Assembly (NCBI GenBank): GCA_016719785.1
Contig: JADJYJ010000003.1
Span: forward strand, 1-64,000
Length of the DNA: 64,000 nt
DNA from: Candidatus Amarolinea dominans
GTDB lineage: Bacteria > Chloroflexota > Anaerolineae > SSC4 > Amarolineaceae
Direction of reading: 5' to 3'
Shown here: positions 27,009 to 35,625 of the stretch, one piece after another
Layout of the letters: every line of letters begins with the position of its first letter
Numbering within the stretch: position 1 is the first letter of the stretch
Notes under the pieces: generated by a model
Seen by the model: the letters and a program-made list of their open reading frames with translations, nothing else
Database searches by the model: none
Told to the model about the DNA's origin: nothing
Program-made: the position numbers and the translations under genes

Positions 27009-28076
27009 ATGAACGCTCGTCAACTTTTCTCCCTGATTCTTGTCCTAATCCTGCTGGCCACCCTGACCGGTGCGGCTAGCAGTACACCGCTGGTTGGGCC
27101 ATGTGTCCCCGGCACCGGTTACGATCCCGCGTGTGATGTTGACCAGGACGGCGTCATCACGGTGAACGACCTTCAACTGACCGCCGGCCACTGGAGCCAG
27201 ACCGGCGCCTATGTTAGCGACAACAACCACAACCACCTGGGGCAGACCTGGACGGGGACGGACAATCCGCTCAAGATCCAGGGTTCATACGGCGCGCCGG
27301 ATTTTGCTCCGCTGGTGTTGAACAACTCAACTGGTGTGGGTCTTCGCATTGCCGCCGCTGACAGCGCCGTATTCATCGACTCGACGGGCTATCACGGGCT
27401 ATGGGTATACTCGGCGGCCCACGATGGCCTGCGAGTGAGCACAGCCGGCACAGATGGTGTACACGTTGATTCAGCGGGCGGCACCGGTTTATTCGTGGCC
27501 ACAGCCGCCGTCCACGGCGTGGATGTGGCCGGTAACCTCTACGCCGGCGTGTTTGCCGGCAACATCTATGTCGGCGGCAACTGCGTCGGCTGTCTGCAGG
27601 CCAACTTCGCTGTCAATGTCGGGGATCGTGCCCTGCAACCCGGCGACGTGGTGAGCATCCAGGCCGTCACGCCCACCGACTTCGACACCGGGCCAGCCCT
27701 ATGGCAGGTGGTTCAGGCTCAGCCGGGCCAAGCCATTGTCGGCGTGGTAGCCGGGCGGGCTGAGCTTGTCACCGAAATAGAGCATCGGCCCACCGAAACC
27801 GGCAAACGCCTGGTGCCACGTGACGGTGCAGCGCAGCGAGGTGAGTACGTCACTGTCGTCTACAGCGGGCCGATGCAGGTGAGGATTGCGCCGGGTGAGA
27901 GCGCCATCGCCGCCGGGACGCGCCTGACCGCAGCAGCCGGTGGCCGGGTGCGGCCGCTCCAGACCCGCACCGTCGAGGGTATGGTAGTCACCGAGGGAAC
28001 TCCCGTTATCGGGACGGCGCTGGAGTCTCTGGCGGCTGGCGAGGGGTTGATCTGGGTGCTGGTCAACCCGCAATAG
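27009..28076 (+). CDS. Secreted beta-helix-type protein, paralogue E
   Basis: 355 residues, the shortest intact member. Signal peptide (LFSLILVLILLATLTGAASS), calcium loop (DVDQDGVITVNDLQLTAGHW), NHNHLGQTWTG, only about six solenoid repeats, then NCVGCLQANFAVNVGDRALQ and the C-terminal domain. From about 27585 to 27955 the DNA nearly matches paralogue F. After VRPL it switches to the TRTVEGMVVTEGTPVIGTAL ending of A and B. The in-frame start at 26898 is rejected because it lies in the leader shared with C, where it is not conserved. GAAGGA precedes ATG 27009. Confidence 0.83.
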   Translation: MNARQLFSLILVLILLATLTGAASSTPLVGPCVPGTGYDPACDVDQDGVITVNDLQLTAGHWSQTGAYVSDNNHNHLGQTWTGTDNPLKIQGSYGAPDFAPLVLNNSTGVGLRIAAADSAVFIDSTGYHGLWVYSAAHDGLRVSTAGTDGVHVDSAGGTGLFVATAAVHGVDVAGNLYAGVFAGNIYVGGNCVGCLQANFAVNVGDRALQPGDVVSIQAVTPTDFDTGPALWQVVQAQPGQAIVGVVAGRAELVTEIEHRPTETGKRLVPRDGAAQRGEYVTVVYSGPMQVRIAPGESAIAAGTRLTAAAGGRVRPLQTRTVEGMVVTEGTPVIGTALESLAAGEGLIWVLVNPQ

Positions 28077-28080
28077 TCAT

Positions 28081-28151
28081 CACGAAGACGTGAAGGTGAC
28101 GAAGGCACGAAGGGCATTGGGCGGATTCGTGTCTTCGTGCCAGTCTTCATG
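28081..28151. repeat. Palindromic CACGAAGG-type element after paralogue E
   Basis: CACGAAGACGTGAAGG and GACGAAGGCACGAAGGGC at the left match TTCGTGTCTTCGTGCCAGTC at the right. It is closest in sequence to the element after paralogue A, including the final ATGGATGGC-type tail. Confidence 0.7.
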
Positions 28152-28196
28152 GATGGCAGGTGATGACGGTGTCGCCCACGCAATGCTGAATGCTGA

Positions 28197-28868
28197 TCAA
28201 GGCTCCAGAATCAGACTTTCGCCGAGCGCCTCCAAGTCAGCCACGAACTTTTGTGGCGGCGGTGCCTGAATCCAGCGCACCAGTTCCCAGTCCGCGACGG
28301 TCACCGAGGAGAGAATACGTGCGATATCGAGCACGAAGATGCCGGCGGCCTTGCTGCCTGCATTCTCAATGGCATCTACCAGCGAAAGACCCATTTGGCA
28401 GCAGAATCCCCAGATGTCCGCCAGGTCCTTGGGTTCTTCACGATCGACCACGGCGGTGATCTTGTTCGCCAGGATGTTCTCGGCGCTGTCCAGGCGTCCC
28501 AGTTGCGGGTGCTGTCGAATAAGACCTGTATGCGCAGGGACATCGTTGATGAGTTCGATTTTCAGTGTCGCATCTGGCCGGAGAACACTGAGACGTGTGA
28601 AACGCTGCTCGCGCAGCGTAACGCTAACTTGCCAGGCTGGTTGTGTTAGCAATGCCTGGATCACGCGCGCTGACCACAGACCAAAGCGCTCGTCGTCGTT
28701 GACGAAGAGATCAAGATCGTCCGAAAATCGGTGATGGAGGTAGCCGCGCGAGGCCGCGGTACCACCACTGAGATAGAAGCCGGTGTCCAGCCCAGTGGTG
28801 AGCCGTAAGACTTCGTTCTGCAACGGATAGAGGTGTTCGAAGTAGAAGGTGCTGTTTTCAGAAGCCAC
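28197..28868 (-). CDS. AbiEii-type nucleotidyltransferase, putative toxin
   Basis: 223 residues. FYLSGGTAASRGYLHHRFSD followed by DLDLFV (about residues 31-56) is the nucleotidyltransferase motif (GG-T/S plus D-x-D) of the AbiEii/AbiGii family. Lys in LANKITAVVDREEPKDLADI fits the conserved second part. Members act as toxins of type IV-like abortive-infection pairs and modify nucleic acids by nucleotide transfer; the target here is unknown. GTG 28868 follows the upstream gene after 6 bases, so the two genes form one minus-strand unit between paralogues E and F. Confidence 0.85.
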   Translation of the reverse strand: MASENSTFYFEHLYPLQNEVLRLTTGLDTGFYLSGGTAASRGYLHHRFSDDLDLFVNDDERFGLWSARVIQALLTQPAWQVSVTLREQRFTRLSVLRPDATLKIELINDVPAHTGLIRQHPQLGRLDSAENILANKITAVVDREEPKDLADIWGFCCQMGLSLVDAIENAGSKAAGIFVLDIARILSSVTVADWELVRWIQAPPPQKFVADLEALGESLILEP

Positions 28869-28874
28869 GGTTCA

Positions 28875-29159
28875 TCATTGGAGCAGATCTGGGTGCTTGT
28901 GCAGCAGCCAATTGGCTAGAAAATCGAACGCACGCTGGCGCGTCTGCGCGCGAATACGTTGACGCCAGGCCGGCCATCCCTCCACAAATGGCCCAAACCC
29001 TAATAGCTGCACGACTTCTGCGTAGGAGGCATATTCAAGCAGGCGTACGGCAGCCCAGTCGCGATCGAGCCGACCCAGCGTCAATTCACCTGCGAGCAGC
29101 GCACGGAATTGCGCCTCATCAATATCATAATCCCAGAGATACGGTAAACGTGTGGTCAT
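28875..29159 (-). CDS. Putative antitoxin partner of the AbiEii-type gene
   Basis: A 94-residue helical protein (YDIDEAQFRALLAGELTLGR, WAAVRLLEYASYAEVVQLLG, RAFDFLANWLLHKHPDLL). It has no winged-helix motif like classical AbiEi. It resembles the small upstream partner genes often found before this class of nucleotidyltransferase, so the antitoxin role rests on position. The start at 29159 lies 7 bases after a promoter-like TTGCCA-17-TAAAAT, so the transcript would be nearly leaderless. Confidence 0.6.
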   Translation of the reverse strand: MTTRLPYLWDYDIDEAQFRALLAGELTLGRLDRDWAAVRLLEYASYAEVVQLLGFGPFVEGWPAWRQRIRAQTRQRAFDFLANWLLHKHPDLLQ

Positions 29160-29165
29160 AGGCTG

Positions 29166-29194
29166 ATTTTACTGCCTTCTAGCAACCCTGGCAA
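29166..29194 (-). promoter_or_regulatory. Promoter for the AbiEii-type pair
   Basis: On the minus strand TTGCCA (29194-29189) and TAAAAT (29171-29166) are 17 bases apart. The predicted transcription start falls at or within a base or two of the start codon at 29159. Confidence 0.6.
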
Positions 29195-29243
29195 GAAAGG
29201 TCGCAGCCGAAAGACCGCTTTCACCCTCCAGAACATCCTCACG

Positions 29244-29272
29244 TTGACGCGCGCGCTGTTGTGTGCTACAAT
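29244..29272 (+). promoter_or_regulatory. Promoter for paralogue F
   Basis: TTGACG at 29244-29249 and TACAAT at 29267-29272 with a 17-base spacer and a TGC before the -10. The spacer and the following leader are near-copies of those of paralogue B. Confidence 0.7.
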
Positions 29273-29325
29273 TCTCCAGTTAATTTGTGCATTACTTGTA
29301 CCACACTTGAGCTAGGAGAACACTC

Positions 29326-30663
29326 GTGAACACTCGCAGACTACTCGCGCTGACCCTGATCTTTGGGCTGCTCGCTTCTACCGCGGCGGCGGCGCCCCTG
29401 GCCGGCCCCTGCGTGCCCGGGGCCGCCTACAACGCCGCGTGCGACGCGAACCAGGACGGACAGATTACCGTAACCGATATCCAACTCACCGCCGGCCACT
29501 GGAACCAAAACGGCGCCTTCGTCAGCGATAGCAATCACAACCACCTGGGCCAGACGTGGACGGGCAGTAACAACCCGCTCACGATCCAAGGGGCCTTTGG
29601 TGCGCCGAGTTATGCGGTCATGACGCTGAACAACACCGTCGGCCATGGCCTCGCCATCAATTCGGTGGCGATTGACGGCATCTACGTGGGCAGTGCGGGC
29701 TACTACGGGATGGTCGTGAACGCCGCGGGTCAAGACGGTGTCTATGTGGGCGCCGCGGGTAGTCCATCATCCGCTGTGGCCTCAGCGTCATCGAACGGCT
29801 TCGAGGTCGCGGGCGCCCAGGGTGACGGATTGTACGTCGGCCGAACGGATCGTCATGGCGTGAATGTGACCTCGGCCGGCGAGTATGGTTTTTACGTGGG
29901 TTCGGCCTTCCTTACTGGCCTGTATGTAAACTCAGCCGGCTCATCGGGCGTGGTTGTGCATCAGGCGAATGTAGGTTTCGTCGCGGCTACGAATGTCAAC
30001 ACGGGTGCTTGGCTTTCGACGAACAACGACGCTGTTTACGTCGCACACGCAGGAAATGACGGGATAGATGTGTATGATGCGGCCTATAATGGCATCAACG
30101 CCTACGGCGCTCAATATGCCGGTTACTTTTCGGGCAACATCAACGTCACCGGCAACTGCGTCGGCTGCCTGCAGGCCAACTTTGCCGTCAACGCCGGGGA
30201 TCGTCCCCTGCAGCCCGGCGACGTGGTGAGCATCCAAGCCATCACGCCAACCGATTTCGACACCGCGCCCGCCCTGTGGCAGGTGGTTCAAGCTCAATCA
30301 GGCCAGGCCGTCGTCGGCGTAGTGGCCGGCCGGGCTGAGCTGGTCACCGATGAAGACCACCGGCCCAGCGAAACCGGGAAACGATTGGTGCCACGCGAGG
30401 GTGCGGCCGAGCCGGGCGAGTACGTCACCATCGTCTACAGCGGGCCGATGCAGGTGAGGATTGCACCGGGCGAGAGCGCCATCGCCGCCGGGACGCGTTT
30501 GACCGCGGCCGCCGGTGGCCGGGTGCGACCGCTGGGCACGATCAAGGTGCAACTGGCCGGCGACGCAGGCACGGCCGACCTTCCTGAGAATGCACCGTTT
30601 CTCGGTGTGGCGTTGGAAGCCGCCAAGGATGGCCTGGTCTGGGTGTTGGTCAATCCGCAGTAG
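29326..30663 (+). CDS. Secreted beta-helix-type protein, paralogue F
   Basis: 445 residues, starting with GTG. Signal peptide (LLALTLIFGLLASTAAAA), calcium loop (DANQDGQITVTDIQLTAGHW), NHNHLGQTWTG, and about eleven solenoid repeats including GLYVNSAGSSGVVVHQANVG. NCVGCLQANFAVNAGDRPLQ starts the C-terminal domain, which ends DGLVWVLVNPQ. The first 390 bases nearly match paralogue B and the C-terminal domain nearly matches paralogue E up to VRPL. The final segment (GTIKVQLAGDAGTADLPENA) is like paralogue D. It is a mosaic together with B, D and E. Secretion is clear from the signal peptide; function is unknown. Confidence 0.84.
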   Translation: MNTRRLLALTLIFGLLASTAAAAPLAGPCVPGAAYNAACDANQDGQITVTDIQLTAGHWNQNGAFVSDSNHNHLGQTWTGSNNPLTIQGAFGAPSYAVMTLNNTVGHGLAINSVAIDGIYVGSAGYYGMVVNAAGQDGVYVGAAGSPSSAVASASSNGFEVAGAQGDGLYVGRTDRHGVNVTSAGEYGFYVGSAFLTGLYVNSAGSSGVVVHQANVGFVAATNVNTGAWLSTNNDAVYVAHAGNDGIDVYDAAYNGINAYGAQYAGYFSGNINVTGNCVGCLQANFAVNAGDRPLQPGDVVSIQAITPTDFDTAPALWQVVQAQSGQAVVGVVAGRAELVTDEDHRPSETGKRLVPREGAAEPGEYVTIVYSGPMQVRIAPGESAIAAGTRLTAAAGGRVRPLGTIKVQLAGDAGTADLPENAPFLGVALEAAKDGLVWVLVNPQ

Positions 30664-30669
30664 TTATCC

Positions 30670-30732
30670 GAAGGCGCGAAGGTGGCGAAGACACGAATGG
30701 CGTTTGTGCGCATTCGTGTCTTCGCGCCTTCC
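30670..30732. terminator. Palindromic hairpin after paralogue F
   Basis: GCGAAGACACGAATG (30685-30699) is a perfect 15-base match to CATTCGTGTCTTCGC (30711-30725) around an 11-base loop. Outer GGCGCG and CGCGCC extend it. It belongs to the CACGAAGG element family and is the best hairpin of the four. It lies between convergent genes and could stop both. Confidence 0.65.
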
Positions 30733-30752
30733 CTGCGCAGGGGTGTTACAGG

Positions 30753-32396
30753 TCAGACGTACGATTCATAAATTGGGTCGTACATCTGGGCACGGACGGC
30801 CTTAAGCAAATCGTCCGGTTCGGGGATGGTGGCCAGGTGATTGGCATAGGCCACGCGCGCCACGGCGACGCCGATGGCCGCGGACACCTGGCGAATCTGG
30901 TCGAGCGCCGGGTAGATGCGCCCCAGCGCCAGATCGCCCTCGCTCACCAGGCCGGCCAGGGTCTTGGCGGCCGCGTAGAACATCTCGTCGGTGATGCGCG
31001 TGGCGCCGCAGGCGATGACCCCCAGGCCGACGCCGGGGAAGATGTAGGCGTTGTTGCCCTGCCCGGGCACGAAGGTCTGGCCCGCAACCGTCACCGGGTC
31101 GAACGGGCTGCCGCTGGCAAACACGGCGCGGCCGTCCGTCCATGTGTAGGCTTGTTCGGCGGTACATTCCGCCTTCGACGTGGGGTTGGAGAGGGCAAAG
31201 ATGATTGGCCGCTGATTGATGCGTGCCATCGTCTCGACGATCGGCCGCGTGAAGGTGCTGCCAACGCCGGACACGCCGATCAGCGCGGTGGGCTTGATCG
31301 CTTCCACGGCCGCTTGCAGATCGGGTATGAACGCATGATCGTGTGCGAATGGGCGTTTGTGCTCCGCCAGGTCGCCACGCGACGCGACGACCAATCCTTT
31401 GGAATCCACAAACCAGCAGCAGCGCCGGGCTTCACTCTCTGACAAGCCCTCATTTTCGAGGGCCGTCACGATCAGATCGCCGATGCCGATGCCGGCTTCG
31501 CCTGCACCCAGGAAGACGAAGCGCTGGTCAGCCAGACGGCCGCCGGTCAGGCGCAGCGCCGAATAGACGCCGGCCAGGGCGACCGCGGCGGTGCCTTGAA
31601 TGTCATCATCGAAGGTGCAGATACGCTCGCGGTATTTGCGCAGCAAGCGGAAGGCGTTCATGTTGCCGAAATCTTCGAACTGCACAATCGCGCGCGGGTA
31701 AAGGTACTGCGCCGCCAGAATGAACTCCTCGACGAAGGCATCATAGGCCTCGCCGCGTTCACGTTTTTGCGGCAGGCCGATGTAGAGCGGATCGTCGAGC
31801 AGGGCCTGGTTGTTGGTGCCAACATCCAGGGTGATGGGCAGACAGGAAGCCGGATGCACACCGGCGCAGGCGGTGTAGAGCGCCAACTTGCCGATGGGAA
31901 TTCCCATGCCGTTAGCGCCCAGGTCGCCCAGGCCAAGGATGCGTTCGCCGTCGGTGACGACGATGATGCGCACGTCGGTGTAAGGCCAATTACGCAGAAT
32001 GTCCACGACGCGACCACGATCGTTGATGCCGATGAACAGGCCGCGGGCCTGGCGAAAAACATGCCCGTACTGCTGGCACGCCTGACCGACGGTGGGCGTG
32101 TAGATGATCGGCATGATCTCATCCAGATTGTCAACCACCAGCCGATAGAACAGCGTGGTGTTGCGATCGAGGAGACCGGTGAGATAGCGATACTTGCTCA
32201 GCGCGGTTGGCTGGCCGCGCACGTTACGCAAGACACGTTCTGTCTGTTGGGCAAGCGTCGCCACACGTGAAGGGAGGAGACCGCGCAGGTCGAGTGCCTC
32301 GCGTTCAGCCTCTGTGAAACCGGTACCCTTGTTGAGGAGCGGATTGTGAAGAAGGTCCGCGCCACGCGGATACAGACGAGGTTTTGTAGGATTCAT
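30753..32396 (-). CDS. maeA: NAD-dependent malic enzyme
   Basis: 547 residues, the usual length for the long SfcA-type malic enzymes. It decarboxylates malate to pyruvate and reduces NAD(P). DEIMPIIYTPTVGQACQQY contains the conserved catalytic Tyr region. GERILGLGDLGANGMGIPIG is the first nucleotide/substrate loop with the catalytic Lys after it. CTFDDDIQGTAAVALAG supplies the divalent-metal acidic residues, and FLGAGEAGIGIGDL is the dinucleotide-binding loop. ATG 32396 has GAGGA upstream. It is monocistronic and convergent with paralogue F. Confidence 0.95.
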   Translation of the reverse strand: MNPTKPRLYPRGADLLHNPLLNKGTGFTEAEREALDLRGLLPSRVATLAQQTERVLRNVRGQPTALSKYRYLTGLLDRNTTLFYRLVVDNLDEIMPIIYTPTVGQACQQYGHVFRQARGLFIGINDRGRVVDILRNWPYTDVRIIVVTDGERILGLGDLGANGMGIPIGKLALYTACAGVHPASCLPITLDVGTNNQALLDDPLYIGLPQKRERGEAYDAFVEEFILAAQYLYPRAIVQFEDFGNMNAFRLLRKYRERICTFDDDIQGTAAVALAGVYSALRLTGGRLADQRFVFLGAGEAGIGIGDLIVTALENEGLSESEARRCCWFVDSKGLVVASRGDLAEHKRPFAHDHAFIPDLQAAVEAIKPTALIGVSGVGSTFTRPIVETMARINQRPIIFALSNPTSKAECTAEQAYTWTDGRAVFASGSPFDPVTVAGQTFVPGQGNNAYIFPGVGLGVIACGATRITDEMFYAAAKTLAGLVSEGDLALGRIYPALDQIRQVSAAIGVAVARVAYANHLATIPEPDDLLKAVRAQMYDPIYESYV

Positions 32397-32725
32397 CGCT
32401 GTTTTCCTCTGACTGCCTTTGCATTTTCATGGGCGCGCATGAAGTTTTCAGGGTGCTGCCAAGCCGGCACGGCGGCCACGGCATTTACTCGCCATCACAC
32501 TCTATTTACTCTCATTGTACATCATAGCACAAAGGCGCGTTTCTGGCCATTTACGGACCTTTCGCCAGCGGCAATTTCACCGGTCGCCAGCGGCACATCC
32601 CCTACCCCGGTAATTCCAGGGAACCAGGCGGTCGCCCCGCTAGGCGCAAAGCATGCCCGCCCGGATAAATGAAGGGCTAGGTGACCTGAGCGACGGGCGA
32701 AAAGCCGCGCCGCGCCCGGCATCTT
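32397..32725. other. Intergenic region, no gene seen
   Basis: The gap between the divergent malic enzyme and dockerin-protein genes. A CCGGTCGCCAGCGGCA-like partial repeat occurs around 32560-32600. An open frame enters from 32653, but it has no ribosome binding site and is better explained as leader. Confidence 0.4.
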
Positions 32726-32755
32726 TTGACAGGTCAAAAGTCTTTGTGCTAAACT
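32726..32755 (+). promoter_or_regulatory. Promoter for the dockerin-bearing secreted protein
   Basis: TTGACA at 32726-32731 and TAAACT at 32750-32755 with an 18-base spacer and TGC before the -10. The leader to ATG 32920 is about 155 bases. Confidence 0.6.
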
Positions 32756-32919
32756 ACGGCCCTTGCGGGTTGGCGGAGAGACTGCACCAGTGCATGATCG
32801 GTTGTGGCTTCTGCCCTCCATATTGCACCACCGGTCTTGACCGCTGCACCTGGCGGTCGTTCTGGCCAGGCGCCTATCCCACCTCTGCGTGTCGCGTACG
32901 TTGTAGAAGAGAGAAAAGC

Positions 32920-34797
32920 ATGAAAAACAGGATCAGTAACCGTCCGTCGTTTCGCGTTCATCTGTCGGCTATCGTCGCTGTGCTGGCGATCTTGAGTAGC
33001 TTCTGGCTACCGACCGCCGCCGTCGCGAATGGCCCCATCACGCCCCTCAACCCGGCCGAACAGGCCATGACGACTCAGGAACAGGCGGCCCAGACCCTGG
33101 CGGTGGCATCAACCCGGGTGCAGGAGCTTGTCGCCGGTCACCGCGCCGAGGTGTTCGAGATTTTCCCCTTCTTCGGCCCCTATGCGCCTGGCTATCGCGC
33201 GTGTTCTGACGGCACCTGTTACCAGGTAGATGTTTACGATTTCGACCGCAACGCTACGGTTACGGCACTCGTGCATCAGGGCCAGGGACTGGTGTTGGAC
33301 GTGTTCGAAGTGGCGAACACCTTCCCGCTGATCAACAAGCGTCTCTACAATCGGGCCGTTGAATTGATTCGCACCAGCGCAGACGTGGAGGCGGCCCTGG
33401 GTTTCGCTCCTGCGGTGGACCAGATCGGCGTGATGGATCAACACAACATGGGCACGGCTTGCGACGGCAGTCATCTCTGCGCCGGTACAACCTTTTTCAC
33501 CGATAGCGGCACGGTCTGGGTGCTCGTGAATCTGACCGAGGACAAGATCGAGAAAATTTGGTGGTCGGAGCGTCCGCAGGACTTGCGCAGCTCAGCCTAC
33601 AGCCTCAGACCGCAAGAGGTGCCGACCGACTGTAACACCACCATTCACGTCAATCGTAACGGTTGGAACCTGGATTACCGCACCACGCCGACCGACGCGC
33701 TGGAAATTACCAGCCTAACCTATGACGTGAACGGCGCGCCGCAAGCCGTGGCCACGCGCATGAAGCTGATCGAGTGGCACGCTCACTATCCAGGCAATTG
33801 GGGCTACCGTGACTACACGGGCTGCGGTGGCGGCGGCGGCGGTTTTCCCATCTACCCCTACGGCGTCACCCAGGTACGCGACCTGCTCGATCAAGCGAAC
33901 GCGATCATCGGTTTTGCGGTGGTGCAGGACTTCCGCATGTCCAATTGGGGCGCATCGTGCAATTATCGCTACGAGCAGCACTTCCAGTTCTTCAACGACG
34001 GACGCTTTCGTGTCGTGACCGTTTCCTACGGCCAGGGCTGCGGCAACAACCAGGATCAGGAGGCCACCTATCGGCCGTTGGTGCGTATTGACATCGCCGT
34101 CAAGGGTGACAGTAACGATACCCTGGCCCTGTGGGACGGCGCGCAGTGGGTTGATCAGACTACCGAAGGTTGGTGGCTGCAGAGCGCGCCTTATACACCC
34201 GAAGGCTACCGCTACCGGGTCATGGATCAATCTGGTTCCGGCTACTACATCGAGCCGGCGAGGGGTCAGTACAATGACGGCGGCACGGGCGACAATGCCT
34301 GGCTCTACGTGACACAGCACAAAGCAGCGGAAGGCGACGCGGATATGCCGGCCATCGGCCAGTGCTGCACCGGCACCTACGTGCAAGGCCCTGAGCAGTT
34401 CATCAACGGCGAGGCAGTGAACAACCAGAACATCGTGCTTTGGTACATTCCGCAGAGCGAGACGATCACCACCTGGCGCCACAACCTGCCGCCTTACCCC
34501 ATGCAGTACTGCTGGACCGACAATGTGAACGCGACCTGGCCTTGCTTCTCCGGGCCGATGTTCGTACCGACCACGCTGACCTCCTGCTCACGCTATGATC
34601 TGAATTGCGATGATATCGTGGACACCAATGACCTGATCGCCGTGGCCAGCCACTGGAACTGCATGGATGAGGTGCTAAACAGTTGCTATGAAGCGCGCTT
34701 CGACTTCAACAACGACAGCATCGTTAGTATCAAGGACATCGGAATGAACGCGGCGCGTTGGGGCTGTGCGTTGGGTGAGCTATGCTACTCCCAGTAA
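32920..34797 (+). CDS. Secreted protein of unknown function with C-terminal dockerin
   Basis: 625 residues. Signal peptide VHLSAIVAVLAILSSFWLP to about residue 36. The body (about 40-555) is rich in Trp, Tyr and Cys with no family I can name; it contains YTGCGGGGGGFPIYPYG and a NWGASCNYRYEQHFQFF stretch. The last 66 residues form a dockerin type I-like pair: YDLNCDDIVDTNDLIAVASH and FDFNNDSIVSIKDIGMNAAR, each with an Asp/Asn-rich calcium loop. ATG 32920 is chosen over the open frame from 32653 because the signal peptide begins here. The anchored CxxCH protein follows after 55 bases. Confidence 0.8.
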   Translation: MKNRISNRPSFRVHLSAIVAVLAILSSFWLPTAAVANGPITPLNPAEQAMTTQEQAAQTLAVASTRVQELVAGHRAEVFEIFPFFGPYAPGYRACSDGTCYQVDVYDFDRNATVTALVHQGQGLVLDVFEVANTFPLINKRLYNRAVELIRTSADVEAALGFAPAVDQIGVMDQHNMGTACDGSHLCAGTTFFTDSGTVWVLVNLTEDKIEKIWWSERPQDLRSSAYSLRPQEVPTDCNTTIHVNRNGWNLDYRTTPTDALEITSLTYDVNGAPQAVATRMKLIEWHAHYPGNWGYRDYTGCGGGGGGFPIYPYGVTQVRDLLDQANAIIGFAVVQDFRMSNWGASCNYRYEQHFQFFNDGRFRVVTVSYGQGCGNNQDQEATYRPLVRIDIAVKGDSNDTLALWDGAQWVDQTTEGWWLQSAPYTPEGYRYRVMDQSGSGYYIEPARGQYNDGGTGDNAWLYVTQHKAAEGDADMPAIGQCCTGTYVQGPEQFINGEAVNNQNIVLWYIPQSETITTWRHNLPPYPMQYCWTDNVNATWPCFSGPMFVPTTLTSCSRYDLNCDDIVDTNDLIAVASHWNCMDEVLNSCYEARFDFNNDSIVSIKDIGMNAARWGCALGELCYSQ

Positions 34798-34852
34798 GCA
34801 CTGGTGCTTCTGTACCCTGGGCTGGCGCGTTGCGCGACGGAGGAGACAACGC

Positions 34853-35518
34853 ATGAAGAACGCGTTCATCCTGATGCTCGTGGTCATCGGCGGTCTGTTT
34901 GCCCTGCCCTGGCTGGCAACGCCCACCTGGGCTTCCAGCACTGGGATCTCTGGCCATTCCGGTAACCCGGCCACCAACTTTGGCATGTCGTGTAACGCTT
35001 GCCACGGCGGCGGCAGCGAGCCGGTCGTTAGCCTCACCGGCCCACAGACGGTACTCGCGGGTGAAAGCGTAGTCTACACGTTGCACGTGCAGAGCACCGC
35101 CCTGACGCTGCAGACCGCAGCCGGGCTCGATGTGTCCGCGACCGGCGGCACGTTGGCCAGCCTGGGGGGCGACACGCAGGTCATGGACGGTGAGGTGACG
35201 CAGACCAGCCCTAAGAACAATACGGGGGCGGGTATGGCTACCTTCAGCTTCGGATGGACGGCGCCGATGTCCGCACCGCAGACCGTGGTGCTGTACGCCG
35301 CGGGCAACTCTGTCAACCTGGACGGGACGCCTGGCGGCGACCATCATGCCAACACGATCCTGAGCGTTGATGTCGTTGATCCCTCGGCCGTCGAGTTGAC
35401 GAGCCTCGCGACGACTACCCCAACCCCATCGGCTGCCCGCGCCGTCGCTGTCGTCCTGCTCGTCGGGTTGGTTGGCCTCGGTGTGGCCTGGCGGCGCCGA
35501 GCGCAGCCCCTGCGCTGA
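34853..35518 (+). CDS. Membrane-anchored CxxCH protein (choice-of-anchor V type)
   Basis: 221 residues. Signal peptide at residues 5-26 (FILMLVVIGGLFALPWLATP). CNACHGGGSE (about residues 48-57) is a single c-type heme motif. The following domain (VSLTGPQTVLAGESVVYTLH to about residue 175) resembles the Reeler-like beta domain found with a CHGG motif in 'choice-of-anchor V' proteins. A Thr/Pro stretch, a transmembrane helix (VAVVLLVGLVGLGVAW) and a basic tail end the protein. It probably sits on the outer side of the cytoplasmic membrane and may carry electrons. ATG 34853 has GGAGGAG 6 bases upstream. Co-transcription with the upstream dockerin gene is likely. Confidence 0.78.
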   Translation: MKNAFILMLVVIGGLFALPWLATPTWASSTGISGHSGNPATNFGMSCNACHGGGSEPVVSLTGPQTVLAGESVVYTLHVQSTALTLQTAAGLDVSATGGTLASLGGDTQVMDGEVTQTSPKNNTGAGMATFSFGWTAPMSAPQTVVLYAAGNSVNLDGTPGGDHHANTILSVDVVDPSAVELTSLATTTPTPSAARAVAVVLLVGLVGLGVAWRRRAQPLR

Positions 35519-35559
35519 CCCCGCTGTCGGCGGCGATACCCGTTGCCGGAACCTGAAAC

Positions 35560-35594
35560 AAAACGAGCACTGCCAACTTGGCAGTGCTCGTTTT
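35560..35594. terminator. Perfect bidirectional terminator
   Basis: AAAACGAGCACTGCC (35560-35574) pairs perfectly with GGCAGTGCTCGTTTT (35580-35594) around AACTT. A T-run on each strand is part of the stem. It separates the anchored CxxCH gene from the convergent peroxidase gene. Confidence 0.85.
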
Positions 35595-35625
35595 ATTCAA
35601 GGCCTTTGGTCGAAGCGTGTCAGCG

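Noticed and set aside
32653..32919. 89-residue N-terminal extension of the dockerin-bearing protein, including several cysteines
   Set aside because: It contains the promoter, has no ribosome binding site, and the signal peptide starts at 32920.
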